Shown one piece after another: positions 25,819 through 35,743 of a stretch of DNA of 64,000 nucleotides. The notes below the pieces were generated by a model. That model saw only the letters and a list, made by a program, of their open reading frames with translations, made no database searches and was not told the origin of the DNA. The first letter of the stretch is position 1. Each line of letters starts with the position of its first letter. The position numbers and the translations under genes are program-made. Source of the DNA: Pseudomonas sp. UBA4617 (GTDB taxonomy: Bacteria > Pseudomonadota > Gammaproteobacteria > Pseudomonadales > Pseudomonadaceae); NCBI RefSeq assembly GCF_002386445.1, contig NZ_DGIR01000009.1, positions 1 through 64,000 on the forward strand, written 5' to 3'.

Positions 25819-26140
25819 ATGACTTCACGTAACGCTGTGCTATGGAAAGAAGGCGTGTTCGTCAAACCGCAGCACCTCCAACAGATGGCCTTCGCCGCGG
25901 AGTCGGCACTGCAACAACGCGTGTTCAGTTTGAACGATGCATTCTATGGGTTCAGCGAACTGGAATTGAATGCGGAGTACCTGAGCTTCGGCAAGGTTGC
26001 CATCATCCGCGCCCGTGGGGTAATGCCCGATGGCACAGTCTTCGACATTCCCGGTGACATGCCACCGCCCGCGCCATTGGAAATTCCCCGGGGAGTTCCC
26101 GAATCTTGAGATGCAACTCTGGGCGATCGGGCCGGACTGA
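25819..26140 (+). pseudogene. tssK: tssK with large internal deletion
   Basis: The open frame encodes only the first 96 residues of TssK (MTSRNAVLWKEGVFVKPQHL, later FDIPGDMPPPAPLEIPRGVP), then stops at 26107-26109. Normal TssK is about 440 residues and links baseplate to membrane complex. Reading from 26093 in the next frame gives EFPNLEMQLWAIGPD and a stop at 26138-26140, which matches a TssK C terminus. About 330 codons in between are missing. The junction TTCCCGAATCT reads as VPES in one frame and FPNL in the other, suggesting deletion across a short direct repeat. A functional TssK from this gene is very unlikely. Confidence 0.88.
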
Positions 26141-26154
26141 ATCGCTGAAGCAGT

Positions 26155-26201
26155 CAAAGAAGAACGCCGATGCCAGTACTGGCATCGGGGTTGTTCTTTT
26201 A
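26155..26201. terminator. Strong bidirectional terminator between tssK remnant and tssM
   Basis: A perfect 22-base palindrome at 26167-26188 (core GATGCCAGTACTGGCATC) is preceded by AAAGAAGAAC and followed by GTTCTTTT. This gives a long GC stem with A and T tracts on either side. It separates the two convergent units. Confidence 0.85.
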
Positions 26202-26210
26202 TGAGCTATG

Positions 26211-29200
26211 TCAGCGCTTTGCCACTTCGTTGGCTACCCCTTCGCGCAACAACCGCTGCGGCAATTCGAAACCCGCAAACAGCTGGCGAGTGAAAGGATT
26301 GTTCGCGCCTGTCGCGTGGAACTTGTAACGCGCAGTCTCACCGGCAATCCCGAAACTTAAATCGACGCTGGTTGGCGTGCGAGCGTTCAATCCACCGCGA
26401 CTGAGCAGGCGGTAGAACGACCATGGGCCGTGGTAGCCCAGGCTGACCGTCGTACCCGCTGCCTGTACCAAGGTGACGCGGCTATGCCCACTCTCCCCGC
26501 CAGGGCCTGGCCAGGTCATGCCAAGCGGGTCTCTACCCTTGTCCGCAAATGCCTGCAGCTGACCATCCACACCAAAGACGCTGCCCCGCAACCCGCTGCT
26601 GATAGCCACTGGCTCCAGGCCAAAACTCACGTTCAATTCACCACGATTGTCGAAGAACGCGTTGCGAATCGATTCCGCCTGCTTCAGTTGCTCCATCACC
26701 TCAGGTCGGACCAGGTAGCCGTCATCGGAGCTGGAATAGAGCGCATTGAGGTTGTCTTTCAGGAACACCGTGAGGTATTGATCCTGGAAGCGCTTGAGCT
26801 GCCCCTGCGGGCCAAAAAACGCCTCGAAGTCCTTGAGCGAAACATCCGGCCCAGCTGGGTCGATCGGGTAGCGTGAAGCCAGGCGCTCCTGGTAGACGCT
26901 GTACACCTCCGCCTCCCAGCGCTGCTCCAGCTCGCGCAGCGCCATGACCATCAACACCTGGGAGGTCTGCTCCGCCAGTTGGCGAACATGCCGGTTCAGC
27001 GGTTCCGGCAAGCCCGTGGCAACGCGCTGCAGGTTGCGGATGGGATCGGGTTCTTTCTCGGAGAACCGGGTGAGCGCCACCGCCAGCGCGGCCTTGCCTT
27101 GATTCGGGTTGTCCTGCACCGCTTTCACATAGTCATACACGGCGCTGACGGCCTGCAGCGTTTCGTCATGGAAGGACGGCTTGTCGCCCCGCACATCGAG
27201 CATCCCCGAAAGCCCGGCAAACGACCGATAAATTCCCATGGCCTGTACGCGACCTGGTGGATTGCCTTGTGGCTGCTTCTCGTTGTCCACGGGCTCAGGG
27301 TAGATCAGCGTGTTGCCGCGCACCGCTTCCAACAATCGCCGCATGGGGGCTGCCGGGCCGGTGACCTGCTCCAGCACACTCACCGCATGGGCCAGGTCGG
27401 TGAACTCTGTAACCGAAAACTGGTTCAGCACCCGCCGCCAACTATCGATGTAATCGGCGCTGTACAAGGCACGCAGGCGTTCCGTCAGGGCCTGGCGGTC
27501 CACCTCGGAATAGTCGAGGGTGCGCCGCTCGCCCAATACCCACTGGTCGATCAGGGCGAGGTCGGCCACGTACTGGCTGTGTTGGTCGAAGTAGTCCCGA
27601 AAGCCCCGCGCAGTGAGCAACGGTGGCAGCGACAGACTGCCATCGACGGCCGCCTGGTAGTTGCGCTGGTTCAACGGCACATAGACGATATCGAAGGCCG
27701 GCCCGATCTCGTTGCGCAGGTCCAGCGCACCGTGCAACTGCTGTGCAGCCTGCTGCTTCAGGCTGATGTAGACGCGCTGGGCCAGGGGCAGTTTGCGCAG
27801 CTGCTGTTGTGCCTCAGCTACCACGCGCTGGTAGCTCGGCAGCTCGACATCAGCGTAAGCGAGGCCGTACTGCAGATGACGCATCAGCGCCGCCTGCAAC
27901 TGGCCTTGACCCGGATAAGCCTTTTGCCATTCACGGGCCATCCACTGCTCAACCAGTTCCGGTCGGCGATTGGCGCGATCCTCGATCATGCGGTACACAC
28001 GCAGGGCGGCCAGTTGTTCATCACTACCGGGTGCCGCCTGCTGGATGGTCGCCGCCACGCCACCCGCAATCGCCGGTAGAAAGCGCCGGGCCAATGCATT
28101 CAGGTAGGCCTGGTCCACCTGTGGGCCGATGGCTTTGCCCTGGTACAAGCCCATGTCCGTGAACACGGTCCAGCCTGAGCGATAGTCACCGTACAGGCTC
28201 ACCGCATCGCGGATCTCATCCAGTGGTGCCAGCAGGTTGCGCCCGCTCAGGTCAGCTTTGCCGTCGGCGCTGGTGTTGGTGAACGCCTGGCTTTTCTCCA
28301 GCACCTGTTCGGCCTTGTCACGGTTGACGCTGTAGAAGTACAGCCAACCACCGGCCATGGCCAACCCGCACACGCTCGCGGCGATGGCGCCGCCTCGCAA
28401 CAGGCGGACCTTGTGCTCGACAACCCGCTGGTTGTCGCCGGCCAAGCCGGCCTCGGGATAGACCACGCGTTGCAACAGTTGCTGGGCGAAATAGACCACG
28501 GAAGTGCCTTGTGGCTTGGTCGACAGTGCTGGCGGGCTGAGGGCAAAAGCACGGGCGGAGGCATCCGCGAGCAGGTTACGTACCTCTCCGCGCTGGTAGA
28601 CCGAGGAAAAATACACGCCCCGCACCAACGCAGGCGTGGTGTATCGATCGCTGCTCAGCACGTCGCCCAGGAAACTCAGCAACATCTTGCGGGCACCACT
28701 CAGCTCCCTGAGCAGCGAGTAGGCACGTTTGCGCGCCGCTGGAGGCATTGCACCGCAGGCGGACTCCAATGTGTCCTCAAGCTGCTCGATGAAGTGCTGG
28801 TAGGCCTCGCCCAGTTCCTCCAGCCAGCTGTCGAAATCGTTCACCGACGCCAGCGTAAAGGTGAAGCCCTGCACCTCTTCGCGCTCGCGTGCCAGCAGCT
28901 TGGCAAACAGTTCCTCAAAGCCGTCCAGCAGGTCGAACTTGGTCATCACCACGTACAGCGGCAGACGCGTGCCTAACTCGCCACCCAGCTCCGTGAGGCG
29001 TGCGCGCAGCACGAAGGCCAGGTCACGACGCTCTTTTTCGCTTTGCGCGAACAGCTTGGTCATGTCCACCAGCAGAACCACGCCATTGAGCGGCCGACGA
29101 CTGCGATTCTGCGCCAACCAACCGATCATGTGCCGCCACAGTCGGCGCTCGATACCTGCCGGCAGCCCTGGCGGATCGGCCGGCTTGAGCGCGACGGGAG

Positions 29201-29888
29201 CAGCTGTCTCTGTAGCTGCAGGCGCATCGTCCTGACCGTCTTCAAGCGTTGCCGGGGACGGCTGCGGATCGGGTACCGGCACGGGCCGCTCCGGTTGGCT
29301 GATGAACTCACCGGGCGGATCGATCAGCACCGCATCGTCCCCTACCCACCAGTCGATATCGAACACCAGGTCTGGATCGGCGCTGGTCCGCTGAGTCGAA
29401 CTGCGCTCGGTACGGGTCAGGGCAAAGCGCTGGTCCGAGCGGCTGACAAAGCTCGATTTGCCGGCATTCTCTTCGCCCAGGATGAGATACCACGGCACAT
29501 CGTATCGATGCCCGCGACCGCCCTGGCTGTCGCGCAAGCGAGCCAGGCTGCCGTCGAGGGCGCGCTGCTGGGCCTGCAGGTACACCAGGCAGGGATCCTC
29601 CACCTCACGCCGCTGCCGTTGCTGCTCGCGCATGATCGAGCGATTGCGACGGTGCACCCACGCGCTCCACACCAGCAGCGGTAACACCACCAGCAGCACG
29701 GTGGCGGCAATACGCACAGGCTGCTCGGCCAGCGGCTGCTGGCCACGCCACTGCCACTGCGGCCCCCACCACCATACCCCGATCACGGCAACTGCCACGC
29801 AGAGCACTGTGGCGATAACAACTACGGGCATCGCCTGACGCTGCAACAACGATAAACCACGCAGCAGACTGTCCTTTTTCACTTTCAT
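26211..29888 (-). CDS. tssM: T6SS inner-membrane protein TssM (IcmF)
   Basis: The protein has about 1225 residues. Two N-terminal membrane helices (PVVVIATVLCVAVAVIGVWW and VLLVVLPLLVWSAWV) precede a cytoplasmic NTPase domain with the Walker A LGEENAGKSSF (K144). A third helix follows at about 450 (AIAASVCGLAMAGGWLYFYS), then a large periplasmic region ending in a TssJ-binding domain. It spans the envelope with TssJ and TssL. I start at the ATG at 29888 after TAAGGT; the in-frame extension to 29984 has no support. It looks intact. It is encoded opposite to the other T6SS genes, between tssK and tssF. Confidence 0.92.
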   Translation of the reverse strand: MKVKKDSLLRGLSLLQRQAMPVVVIATVLCVAVAVIGVWWWGPQWQWRGQQPLAEQPVRIAATVLLVVLPLLVWSAWVHRRNRSIMREQQRQRREVEDPCLVYLQAQQRALDGSLARLRDSQGGRGHRYDVPWYLILGEENAGKSSFVSRSDQRFALTRTERSSTQRTSADPDLVFDIDWWVGDDAVLIDPPGEFISQPERPVPVPDPQPSPATLEDGQDDAPAATETAAPVALKPADPPGLPAGIERRLWRHMIGWLAQNRSRRPLNGVVLLVDMTKLFAQSEKERRDLAFVLRARLTELGGELGTRLPLYVVMTKFDLLDGFEELFAKLLAREREEVQGFTFTLASVNDFDSWLEELGEAYQHFIEQLEDTLESACGAMPPAARKRAYSLLRELSGARKMLLSFLGDVLSSDRYTTPALVRGVYFSSVYQRGEVRNLLADASARAFALSPPALSTKPQGTSVVYFAQQLLQRVVYPEAGLAGDNQRVVEHKVRLLRGGAIAASVCGLAMAGGWLYFYSVNRDKAEQVLEKSQAFTNTSADGKADLSGRNLLAPLDEIRDAVSLYGDYRSGWTVFTDMGLYQGKAIGPQVDQAYLNALARRFLPAIAGGVAATIQQAAPGSDEQLAALRVYRMIEDRANRRPELVEQWMAREWQKAYPGQGQLQAALMRHLQYGLAYADVELPSYQRVVAEAQQQLRKLPLAQRVYISLKQQAAQQLHGALDLRNEIGPAFDIVYVPLNQRNYQAAVDGSLSLPPLLTARGFRDYFDQHSQYVADLALIDQWVLGERRTLDYSEVDRQALTERLRALYSADYIDSWRRVLNQFSVTEFTDLAHAVSVLEQVTGPAAPMRRLLEAVRGNTLIYPEPVDNEKQPQGNPPGRVQAMGIYRSFAGLSGMLDVRGDKPSFHDETLQAVSAVYDYVKAVQDNPNQGKAALAVALTRFSEKEPDPIRNLQRVATGLPEPLNRHVRQLAEQTSQVLMVMALRELEQRWEAEVYSVYQERLASRYPIDPAGPDVSLKDFEAFFGPQGQLKRFQDQYLTVFLKDNLNALYSSSDDGYLVRPEVMEQLKQAESIRNAFFDNRGELNVSFGLEPVAISSGLRGSVFGVDGQLQAFADKGRDPLGMTWPGPGGESGHSRVTLVQAAGTTVSLGYHGPWSFYRLLSRGGLNARTPTSVDLSFGIAGETARYKFHATGANNPFTRQLFAGFELPQRLLREGVANEVAKR

Positions 29889-30090
29889 AGCGGCAAACCT
29901 TACCGACTGCACTTTCGATGAATTGACGCACGCTCGAGGCACGAATGGCAAAAGACAGTAACAGCACCCGAAATTACTTATCAACGCCTACCATTACGAA
30001 ATAAGCGCTAACACTTTTTTTGAAGACGCCGCACGGCGATCTGCAATAAAGAATTAATAGCCGCACACCACCACGGCATTTAAACCACGA

Positions 30091-30114
30091 ACTTGTGGGA
30101 AGTTTCCTACAAGT
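30091..30114. promoter_or_regulatory. 24-bp near-palindrome in tssM-tssF divergent promoter region
   Basis: The arms ACTTGTGGGAA and TTCCTACAAGT pair at 10 of 12 positions across 24 bases. The right half contains GAAGTTTCCTAC, identical to a 12-mer before the PAAR effector, and GAAACTTCCTAC occurs before vgrG. The site is 65 bp before tssF in an AT-rich 290-bp gap, so it may serve both tssM and tssF. Confidence 0.55.
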
Positions 30115-30178
30115 CGCCCCGATCAATTTTTATTGCGTCGGACTCACCCCCTTAAATAGAGCGCTCGAAACAACAAAC

Positions 30179-31942
30179 ATGAAGTTTAAAGATTGGTTCA
30201 GGCAGGAGCTGCAGACCCTCCGGGAGCTGGGTGACGACTTTGTCGAAGACGAGCCGCGCCTGGCGCCTTTTCTCGGGCGCACCGCTTCGGACCCGCAAAG
30301 TGAGCACGTGTTGGAACACTTCGCCTTCCTGACCGCTCGCCTGGTCATGAAGCTCGAAGACCACCTGCCCGAGCTGACACACCCTCTGCTGCAACTGCTC
30401 TACCCCAATGTGCTGCGGCCGCTGCCGAGCATGACGGTGATGCAATTCATGCCGGTCGACCATGCGCTGAGCGAAACCCAGGTGATGGCCAAAGGCACGC
30501 CGGTGTACTCCCGGCCGGTTGACGGCGTGAGCTGCGAATTCCGCACGTGTGCCGAGCTGGCCATCGCACCGCTGGAGATCCGCAGCATCGCGACGCGGCC
30601 CAGTGCCGAAGCCCCCGTGGTGCGCATCGACCTGGGCGCCCTGTCCGAACAGCCCCTGCGGCGTATGAAGTGCGACCATTTGCAGTTCCATCTCGCCGGT
30701 GGCATCCGCAACGCGCTGCACCTGTACCAATGGCTGGCACGGCACCTGGACAAACTCTACCTGCACATCGGCCAACACCGCTTCGCACTGCCACCCGCCG
30801 TGACCTTCGTCGGTTTCGAGGTCGATGAAGCCCTGCTGCCAAGCGCAGGCGAGCAGATGGACGGCTACCGCATCCTGCACGAGTTCTTTTGCTTCCCCGA
30901 ACGCTTTCATGGCTTTCGCATCGAGGGGCTGGGGGCCTACTGGCCGGATGAAGCCGCCGAACAGATCCAGCTGGAATTGCGCTTCAACAGGCCCCTGCCA
31001 CCTGACATCCAGATCGATCAGACGACGATCCTGCTCAACTGCGTTCCCGCCATCAACCTGTTCACCTGCAAGGCCAAGCCCATTCCACTCAGTGAAAAGG
31101 CAAGCCACGCGCTTGTAAACGTGGGCCGCCAAGGCAGCGATAAAGACGAGATATTCAGCATCGATCACGTCAGCAGCCAGCGGCAGAAGTCCAAGGACCA
31201 TGTACGCGACTTCAAGCGCTTCGAGGCCCTGTACCGTGATTTCCCACTAAGCGAACGGCTACCTTCGCTCTACTACCAACTGCACATCGAACAGGAGCCG
31301 GTCAACGATAAGGTGCAACACAAGATTGGCGTGGTGCATCACAACCTCGTGCCGTATCTGGGTGACCAGGAAGAACTGAACATCGAGCTGACCTGCAGTA
31401 ACGGCGCCCAGGCGCAACAGCTGAAGGTGGGCGACATCGACCTGACCACCCAGGACACGCCCTCGTACATAACTTATCGCAACCTGACCCCACCCACTCG
31501 CAGCTACCCGCCCATGCTGCAAAGCGGTGGCCAGGGTGAGCGTCACTGGGCGCTGATCTCCAACCTGGCCTTGAACAACCTGTCGCTGTCCTCCCCGGCT
31601 GCGCTCGCTTCAGTTCTGCGGGTATATGACTTTGTCGGTGCTCATGACCTGCAGCAGGCCCGCAAGACCGCTCAGCGCCTGGGCGCCATCAAGAAAGTGC
31701 ACAGCGAGCCCTACGACTGGCTGATCAAGGGCCTGCCCGTACGCGGCATGCGCACCACCCTGCACATCGACCCTGACGGCTTCGAATGCGAGGGCGAGGT
31801 GCAGCTGTTCGGCAACGTGCTGTCCCACTTCATGGCGTTGTACGCCAGCAGCAATTCCTTTCATCAACTGCAGATTGCCAACACCGCCAATGCCACCCGC
31901 CAGCTATGGCCCGCCCGGACCGGGCGGCAACCGGTAATGTGA
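30179..31942 (+). CDS. tssF: T6SS baseplate protein TssF
   Basis: The 587-residue protein matches TssF (ImpG/VasA), the baseplate wedge partner of TssG. The opening FKDWFRQELQTLRELGDDFV and then PRLAPFLGRTASDPQSEHVL are diagnostic, followed by HLPELTHPLLQLLYPNVLRP. The ending includes GNVLSHFMALYASSNSFHQL. I start at the ATG at 30179 because the family begins here; the frame is open upstream to 30095. No good ribosome binding site is visible. It is followed 15 bases later by tssL, an unusual neighbour, as tssG normally follows. Confidence 0.92.
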   Translation: MKFKDWFRQELQTLRELGDDFVEDEPRLAPFLGRTASDPQSEHVLEHFAFLTARLVMKLEDHLPELTHPLLQLLYPNVLRPLPSMTVMQFMPVDHALSETQVMAKGTPVYSRPVDGVSCEFRTCAELAIAPLEIRSIATRPSAEAPVVRIDLGALSEQPLRRMKCDHLQFHLAGGIRNALHLYQWLARHLDKLYLHIGQHRFALPPAVTFVGFEVDEALLPSAGEQMDGYRILHEFFCFPERFHGFRIEGLGAYWPDEAAEQIQLELRFNRPLPPDIQIDQTTILLNCVPAINLFTCKAKPIPLSEKASHALVNVGRQGSDKDEIFSIDHVSSQRQKSKDHVRDFKRFEALYRDFPLSERLPSLYYQLHIEQEPVNDKVQHKIGVVHHNLVPYLGDQEELNIELTCSNGAQAQQLKVGDIDLTTQDTPSYITYRNLTPPTRSYPPMLQSGGQGERHWALISNLALNNLSLSSPAALASVLRVYDFVGAHDLQQARKTAQRLGAIKKVHSEPYDWLIKGLPVRGMRTTLHIDPDGFECEGEVQLFGNVLSHFMALYASSNSFHQLQIANTANATRQLWPARTGRQPVM

Positions 31943-31957
31943 CCAGGAGGTCCGCCC

Positions 31958-32761
31958 ATGAACAATGTGCCCGAGCAAGACTACGAAAGGGGCCACGCCG
32001 ATGCCCGAACGTCTCCACCCCCGAACGAACTATTCCCCCAGGTTGACGCGCTTGGATTCGACACCCGCTCGAACACTGGCAATCCCATCCTCGACATTGC
32101 CGCGCCGCTGTTCGGTTTGGTCATTCGCCTGGAGGGCACCGAAAAGTACGAGCACGTCGAGCCGTTATATGGCCACGTCAAGACCATGATCCATGGCATG
32201 GTCGAGGAAGTGCGCCAGCTTGAGCACTGCGATGAGGGCGACCGCGTGGTGTTTTCCTACTGCCTGTGCTGTGTGGTCGATGAAGCGGTGATGGCCACGC
32301 CCTGGGGACGTGACTCACCGTGGAAGGCCCAGTCCCTGCTCAGCGCCATCCATCAGGAGACCTGGGGCGGCGAGAAATTCTTCAATGTGCTGGAGCGCCT
32401 GCTAGGGGCGCCGGAAAAACGCCGCGACCTGTTTGTGTTCCTGTTCTGGTGCCTGGCATTGGGCTACCGCGGCAAGTACGCCAACCAGACCAATGGCGAC
32501 CAGGAACTGGAACGCTGGATGGCGCGTCTGCGCAAGCGGATCGTGGAACTACGCGGCCCCAAAGCCCACTCACAACGGTTGACCGACCCTTTCACCAATG
32601 TGGCGCCCCGCCACTATCGCATGAACCGCCAATTGCCGTGGTGGACACCGTGGGCCGTCATGGGCGTGTGTTGTACCGCCGTCTACATGTACTTCGCCAG
32701 CAGACTCAACGGTATCACTGAACAAGTTCTGGCTTCGCTGCAAACGCTGTTGCAGCCATAA
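31958..32761 (+). CDS. tssL: T6SS inner-membrane protein TssL (DotU)
   Basis: The 267-residue protein has a cytoplasmic DotU domain and a single C-terminal membrane helix (WTPWAVMGVCCTAVYMYFA). Family marks are NPILDIAAPLFGLVIRL, YCLCCVVDEAVMATPWG and GGEKFFNVLERLLGAPEKRR. It has no OmpA-type C-terminal extension. It pairs with TssM in the membrane complex. AGGAGG precedes the start by seven bases. In many clusters tssL follows tssK; here it follows tssF, again pointing to rearrangement. Confidence 0.92.
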   Translation: MNNVPEQDYERGHADARTSPPPNELFPQVDALGFDTRSNTGNPILDIAAPLFGLVIRLEGTEKYEHVEPLYGHVKTMIHGMVEEVRQLEHCDEGDRVVFSYCLCCVVDEAVMATPWGRDSPWKAQSLLSAIHQETWGGEKFFNVLERLLGAPEKRRDLFVFLFWCLALGYRGKYANQTNGDQELERWMARLRKRIVELRGPKAHSQRLTDPFTNVAPRHYRMNRQLPWWTPWAVMGVCCTAVYMYFASRLNGITEQVLASLQTLLQP

Positions 32762-32858
32762 CTTTCACCAGAACGAACCGACATGATTCAGCAGTCACTG
32801 TGCCTATCGGCGCAGCAAGTACGGCTTCACCATAAAAACGATAAGCGCTGCATTTAGC

Positions 32859-32883
32859 GAAACTTCCTACACGACTCTAGGAA
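32859..32883. promoter_or_regulatory. TTCCTACA box and inverted repeat before vgrG
   Basis: GAAACTTCCTACA at 32859-32871 matches the boxes before tssF and the PAAR effector. TTCCTA and TAGGAA, eight bases apart (32864-32883), also form an inverted repeat. The 240-bp gap between tssL and vgrG holds no gene. Confidence 0.5.
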
Positions 32884-33001
32884 ACCACTGCAGCGACCTG
32901 GAAGGGATTCCTCGCTACGGTCTTGAGTGCACTTACGCCGCGCGTTCCATAACGCGTTCGGCTTCATGAACCTGCCGAAAGGATGAACAGCAGGAGTCTG
33001 C

Positions 33002-35743
33002 ATGAGCAACTTGAACGATGTACGTTTCACCTTCAGCACGCCCGCCGATGAGGCAATAGCATTTGATGTGGTGTCCTTCGAATTGAAGGAAGGGATCAGC
33101 GAACTGTACCGACTGGAAATCGAACTTGTCAGCTTCGCCGACGACGCCGACTTTGCCACCCTCCTCGACCAGCCTGCTGCTTTGACCATCTGGCAACAGG
33201 ATGAGGCTGTGCGCCATGTGCACGGCCTGATCAGCAGCTTCGAGCAAGGCAGGACTGGCCACCGCCGCACCCGCTACCGCGCCGTGATCGAACCACAACT
33301 GGCGCGCGCCGGCCTGCAATCGGACTGGCGCATTTTCCAGCACCGCCCGGTCCCGCAGCTGTTGGAGGAACTGTTCCGCGAACGCCAGTGGGGCACGTTG
33401 GCCCAGTACATGGTCAACCCGCACCAAAGCCGTGAGTTCTGCGTGCAGGCCGGCGACCTGGACCTGGACTTCTTCTGGCGCCTGTCAGCCGAGGAAGGCC
33501 TGATCTCGATCTTCGAGCACAGCGAAGGCAGCCATGGCGTGGTGCAGGCGGACAGGATCAACCAGTTCGGCAGCCTGGAAGGTGAGCCGGTGCTGTACGT
33601 CGCCAACCGTGGCGGCACCGAGCAGCAGCCCTGCCTGCACCATTTTGCCTACCGCGAGCAGGTGCGCAGCAGCCGCCAGGTCCAGCGCGACTACACCTTC
33701 ACCCACCCGCGCTACAACCATGAGCACACCATGCTCCCTCAGGAGAGGGGCAATCAAAGCAACGATTACGAACGTTACGACTACCCTGGCCGCTACAAGC
33801 ACGACAATGCCGGCAAACCATTCACCCAGACCAAGATCGATGCGTTGTTCAGTGATGCACGCGTGGCCGAGGTCGAAGGTGACGATGCCCGTCTGCAGCC
33901 GGGTATCGCCTTTCAGCTGAGCGGCCATGCCCGCGAGGACATGAACATCCTTTGGCGACCGCTGCATATTACCCACAAGGGACGCCAGTTCACCGCACTG
34001 GAAGAGGACGCGGCTGAGGCCGAGGTCGGTACGTCCTACTCACTCACCGCCACCCTGATTCCTGCACAAGTCGAATGGCATGCCCCTGCCCGCCCCAAAC
34101 CGGTCATCGAAGGCCCGCAGATGGCCAAGGTGGTCGGGCCGCCCGGTGAGGAAATCTACTGCGACGAGCATGGCCGCGTGCGGGTACAGTTTCCCTGGGA
34201 TCGCTTCGGCCAGGACGATGACAAGAGTTCCTGCTGGGTGCGGGTCACCCAGGCCTGGGCCGGTGCCACCTGGGGCCAAATGGCCATTCCCCGCATCGGC
34301 CAGGAGGTAGTGGTCAGTTTCCTCAACGGCGACCCCGACCAGCCGATGATCACCGGTCGCAGCTATCACATCGTCAACCGCCCACCGTACCGACTGCCCG
34401 AGTTCAAGGCCGTCAGCCCGATCCGTAGCAAAGAGCACCACGGCAAGCGCCATAACGAACTGCGCCTGGACGACACCACCGGGCAGATCAGTGCGGCCTT
34501 GATGAGTGATCACGATCACTCGGCACTGAATCTCGGCTACCTCACCCATCCCCGCCATTTTGGCGGCAAACCTCGTGGGCAAGGTTTCGAACTACGCACC
34601 GATACCCACGGCGTGGTGCGTGCGGGTGGCGGGCTACTGTTGACGACCGAAGCTCGCGCTCGCGCCAGCGAACACCATACAGACCTCGCCGAAACCGCCG
34701 AGCGCCTGAAGGCCGCTCAGGAATACCACACCACCTTCGCCAGTGAAGCCCGCGACCACCTTGCCCAGGAAGGCGGCGATCAGGATGAAGTGGGCGATGC
34801 CCTCAAGGCACAACACGACGCCATTCGCGGTAGCGGCGGCAACCCTGACGCCAATCGCTTCCCTGAACTGGCCGATCCGCAACTGGTACTCGCCAGCCCA
34901 ACCGGCATCGCCACCAGCACCCCAGAATCCACCCATATCGCCAGCGGTGAACACCTGGGTTTGAGCACGGGCGGCCACACCAGCATGGCCATCGGCAAAC
35001 GCCTGCTGATCAGTGCCAGCCGTGGCGTGCGGCAGTTCGTGCAGAGCATGGGCTGGCGTTTGGTGGCCGCTTCCGGCGACATCGACCTGCGTGCCCTGAA
35101 GGACAACATCAACTTGCTGGCCAAGCTCAAGGTCAGCGTCACCGCCGAACGCATCACCCTCAGTGCCAAGGAGGAACTGGTGATCCAGGCCGGTGGCAGC
35201 AGCACAATCTACAACGCGGGCGGCATCGTGCATGCCACGGCAGGCCAGTACACCGCGTACGCGACTGACTTCATCTACAAAGGCTCGAAGAGCGAAGCAG
35301 CAGCGTTTCCCGACGAGATCAAGGCGGGCCAGGGCAATCTGGAACTGTTTCAGCACTATGCGAGCCGCCATGCCTACGAGATGGCGGACTACCGCGTCGA
35401 AGACGCATTGGGTCGGGTGTTCACAGGAAAGCTGGATAGCGAGGGCTTCGCCAGCGTGGCAGGGCTCGCCGCCGGACCGGCCAAGGTGACATTGGGCAAG
35501 GATCCGACTGATACATGGTCGCCAGCGAGCGAGATCAAACAGTCTGGCGATGCCGCCATTAGCTCGAAAACCGCCGAGCTCGCAGCCAAGGCGGCGGAGC
35601 AGGTTGCAACTGCAGTTCTCTCGAATGCCGCCCCCCCAAATGCCTCGGTAGCCAAGGGACTGCTCAATCAGCCTCTGATGAACCGCGCCTCCAAAGAACT
35701 GGAGATGTTAGTCACCGCCGCCGTGGGGAAAACAAGACGATGA
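33002..35743 (+). CDS. vgrG: T6SS spike protein VgrG with DUF2345 and C-terminal extension
   Basis: The 913-residue spike protein has the gp27-like part (about 1-380), the gp5-like OB/needle region with VVGPPGEEIYCDEHGRVRVQ and WAGATWGQMAIPRIGQEVVV, and a DUF2345 region at about 650-770. The C-terminal tail (YEMADYRVEDALGRVFTGKL, then SVAGLAAGPAKVTLG) is a small beta domain that commonly docks cargo, followed by an Ala-rich helix. No enzymatic domain is seen. Its stop overlaps the rhs start as ATGA, so Rhs is the probable cargo. AGGAG precedes the start. Confidence 0.93.
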   Translation: MSNLNDVRFTFSTPADEAIAFDVVSFELKEGISELYRLEIELVSFADDADFATLLDQPAALTIWQQDEAVRHVHGLISSFEQGRTGHRRTRYRAVIEPQLARAGLQSDWRIFQHRPVPQLLEELFRERQWGTLAQYMVNPHQSREFCVQAGDLDLDFFWRLSAEEGLISIFEHSEGSHGVVQADRINQFGSLEGEPVLYVANRGGTEQQPCLHHFAYREQVRSSRQVQRDYTFTHPRYNHEHTMLPQERGNQSNDYERYDYPGRYKHDNAGKPFTQTKIDALFSDARVAEVEGDDARLQPGIAFQLSGHAREDMNILWRPLHITHKGRQFTALEEDAAEAEVGTSYSLTATLIPAQVEWHAPARPKPVIEGPQMAKVVGPPGEEIYCDEHGRVRVQFPWDRFGQDDDKSSCWVRVTQAWAGATWGQMAIPRIGQEVVVSFLNGDPDQPMITGRSYHIVNRPPYRLPEFKAVSPIRSKEHHGKRHNELRLDDTTGQISAALMSDHDHSALNLGYLTHPRHFGGKPRGQGFELRTDTHGVVRAGGGLLLTTEARARASEHHTDLAETAERLKAAQEYHTTFASEARDHLAQEGGDQDEVGDALKAQHDAIRGSGGNPDANRFPELADPQLVLASPTGIATSTPESTHIASGEHLGLSTGGHTSMAIGKRLLISASRGVRQFVQSMGWRLVAASGDIDLRALKDNINLLAKLKVSVTAERITLSAKEELVIQAGGSSTIYNAGGIVHATAGQYTAYATDFIYKGSKSEAAAFPDEIKAGQGNLELFQHYASRHAYEMADYRVEDALGRVFTGKLDSEGFASVAGLAAGPAKVTLGKDPTDTWSPASEIKQSGDAAISSKTAELAAKAAEQVATAVLSNAAPPNASVAKGLLNQPLMNRASKELEMLVTAAVGKTRR

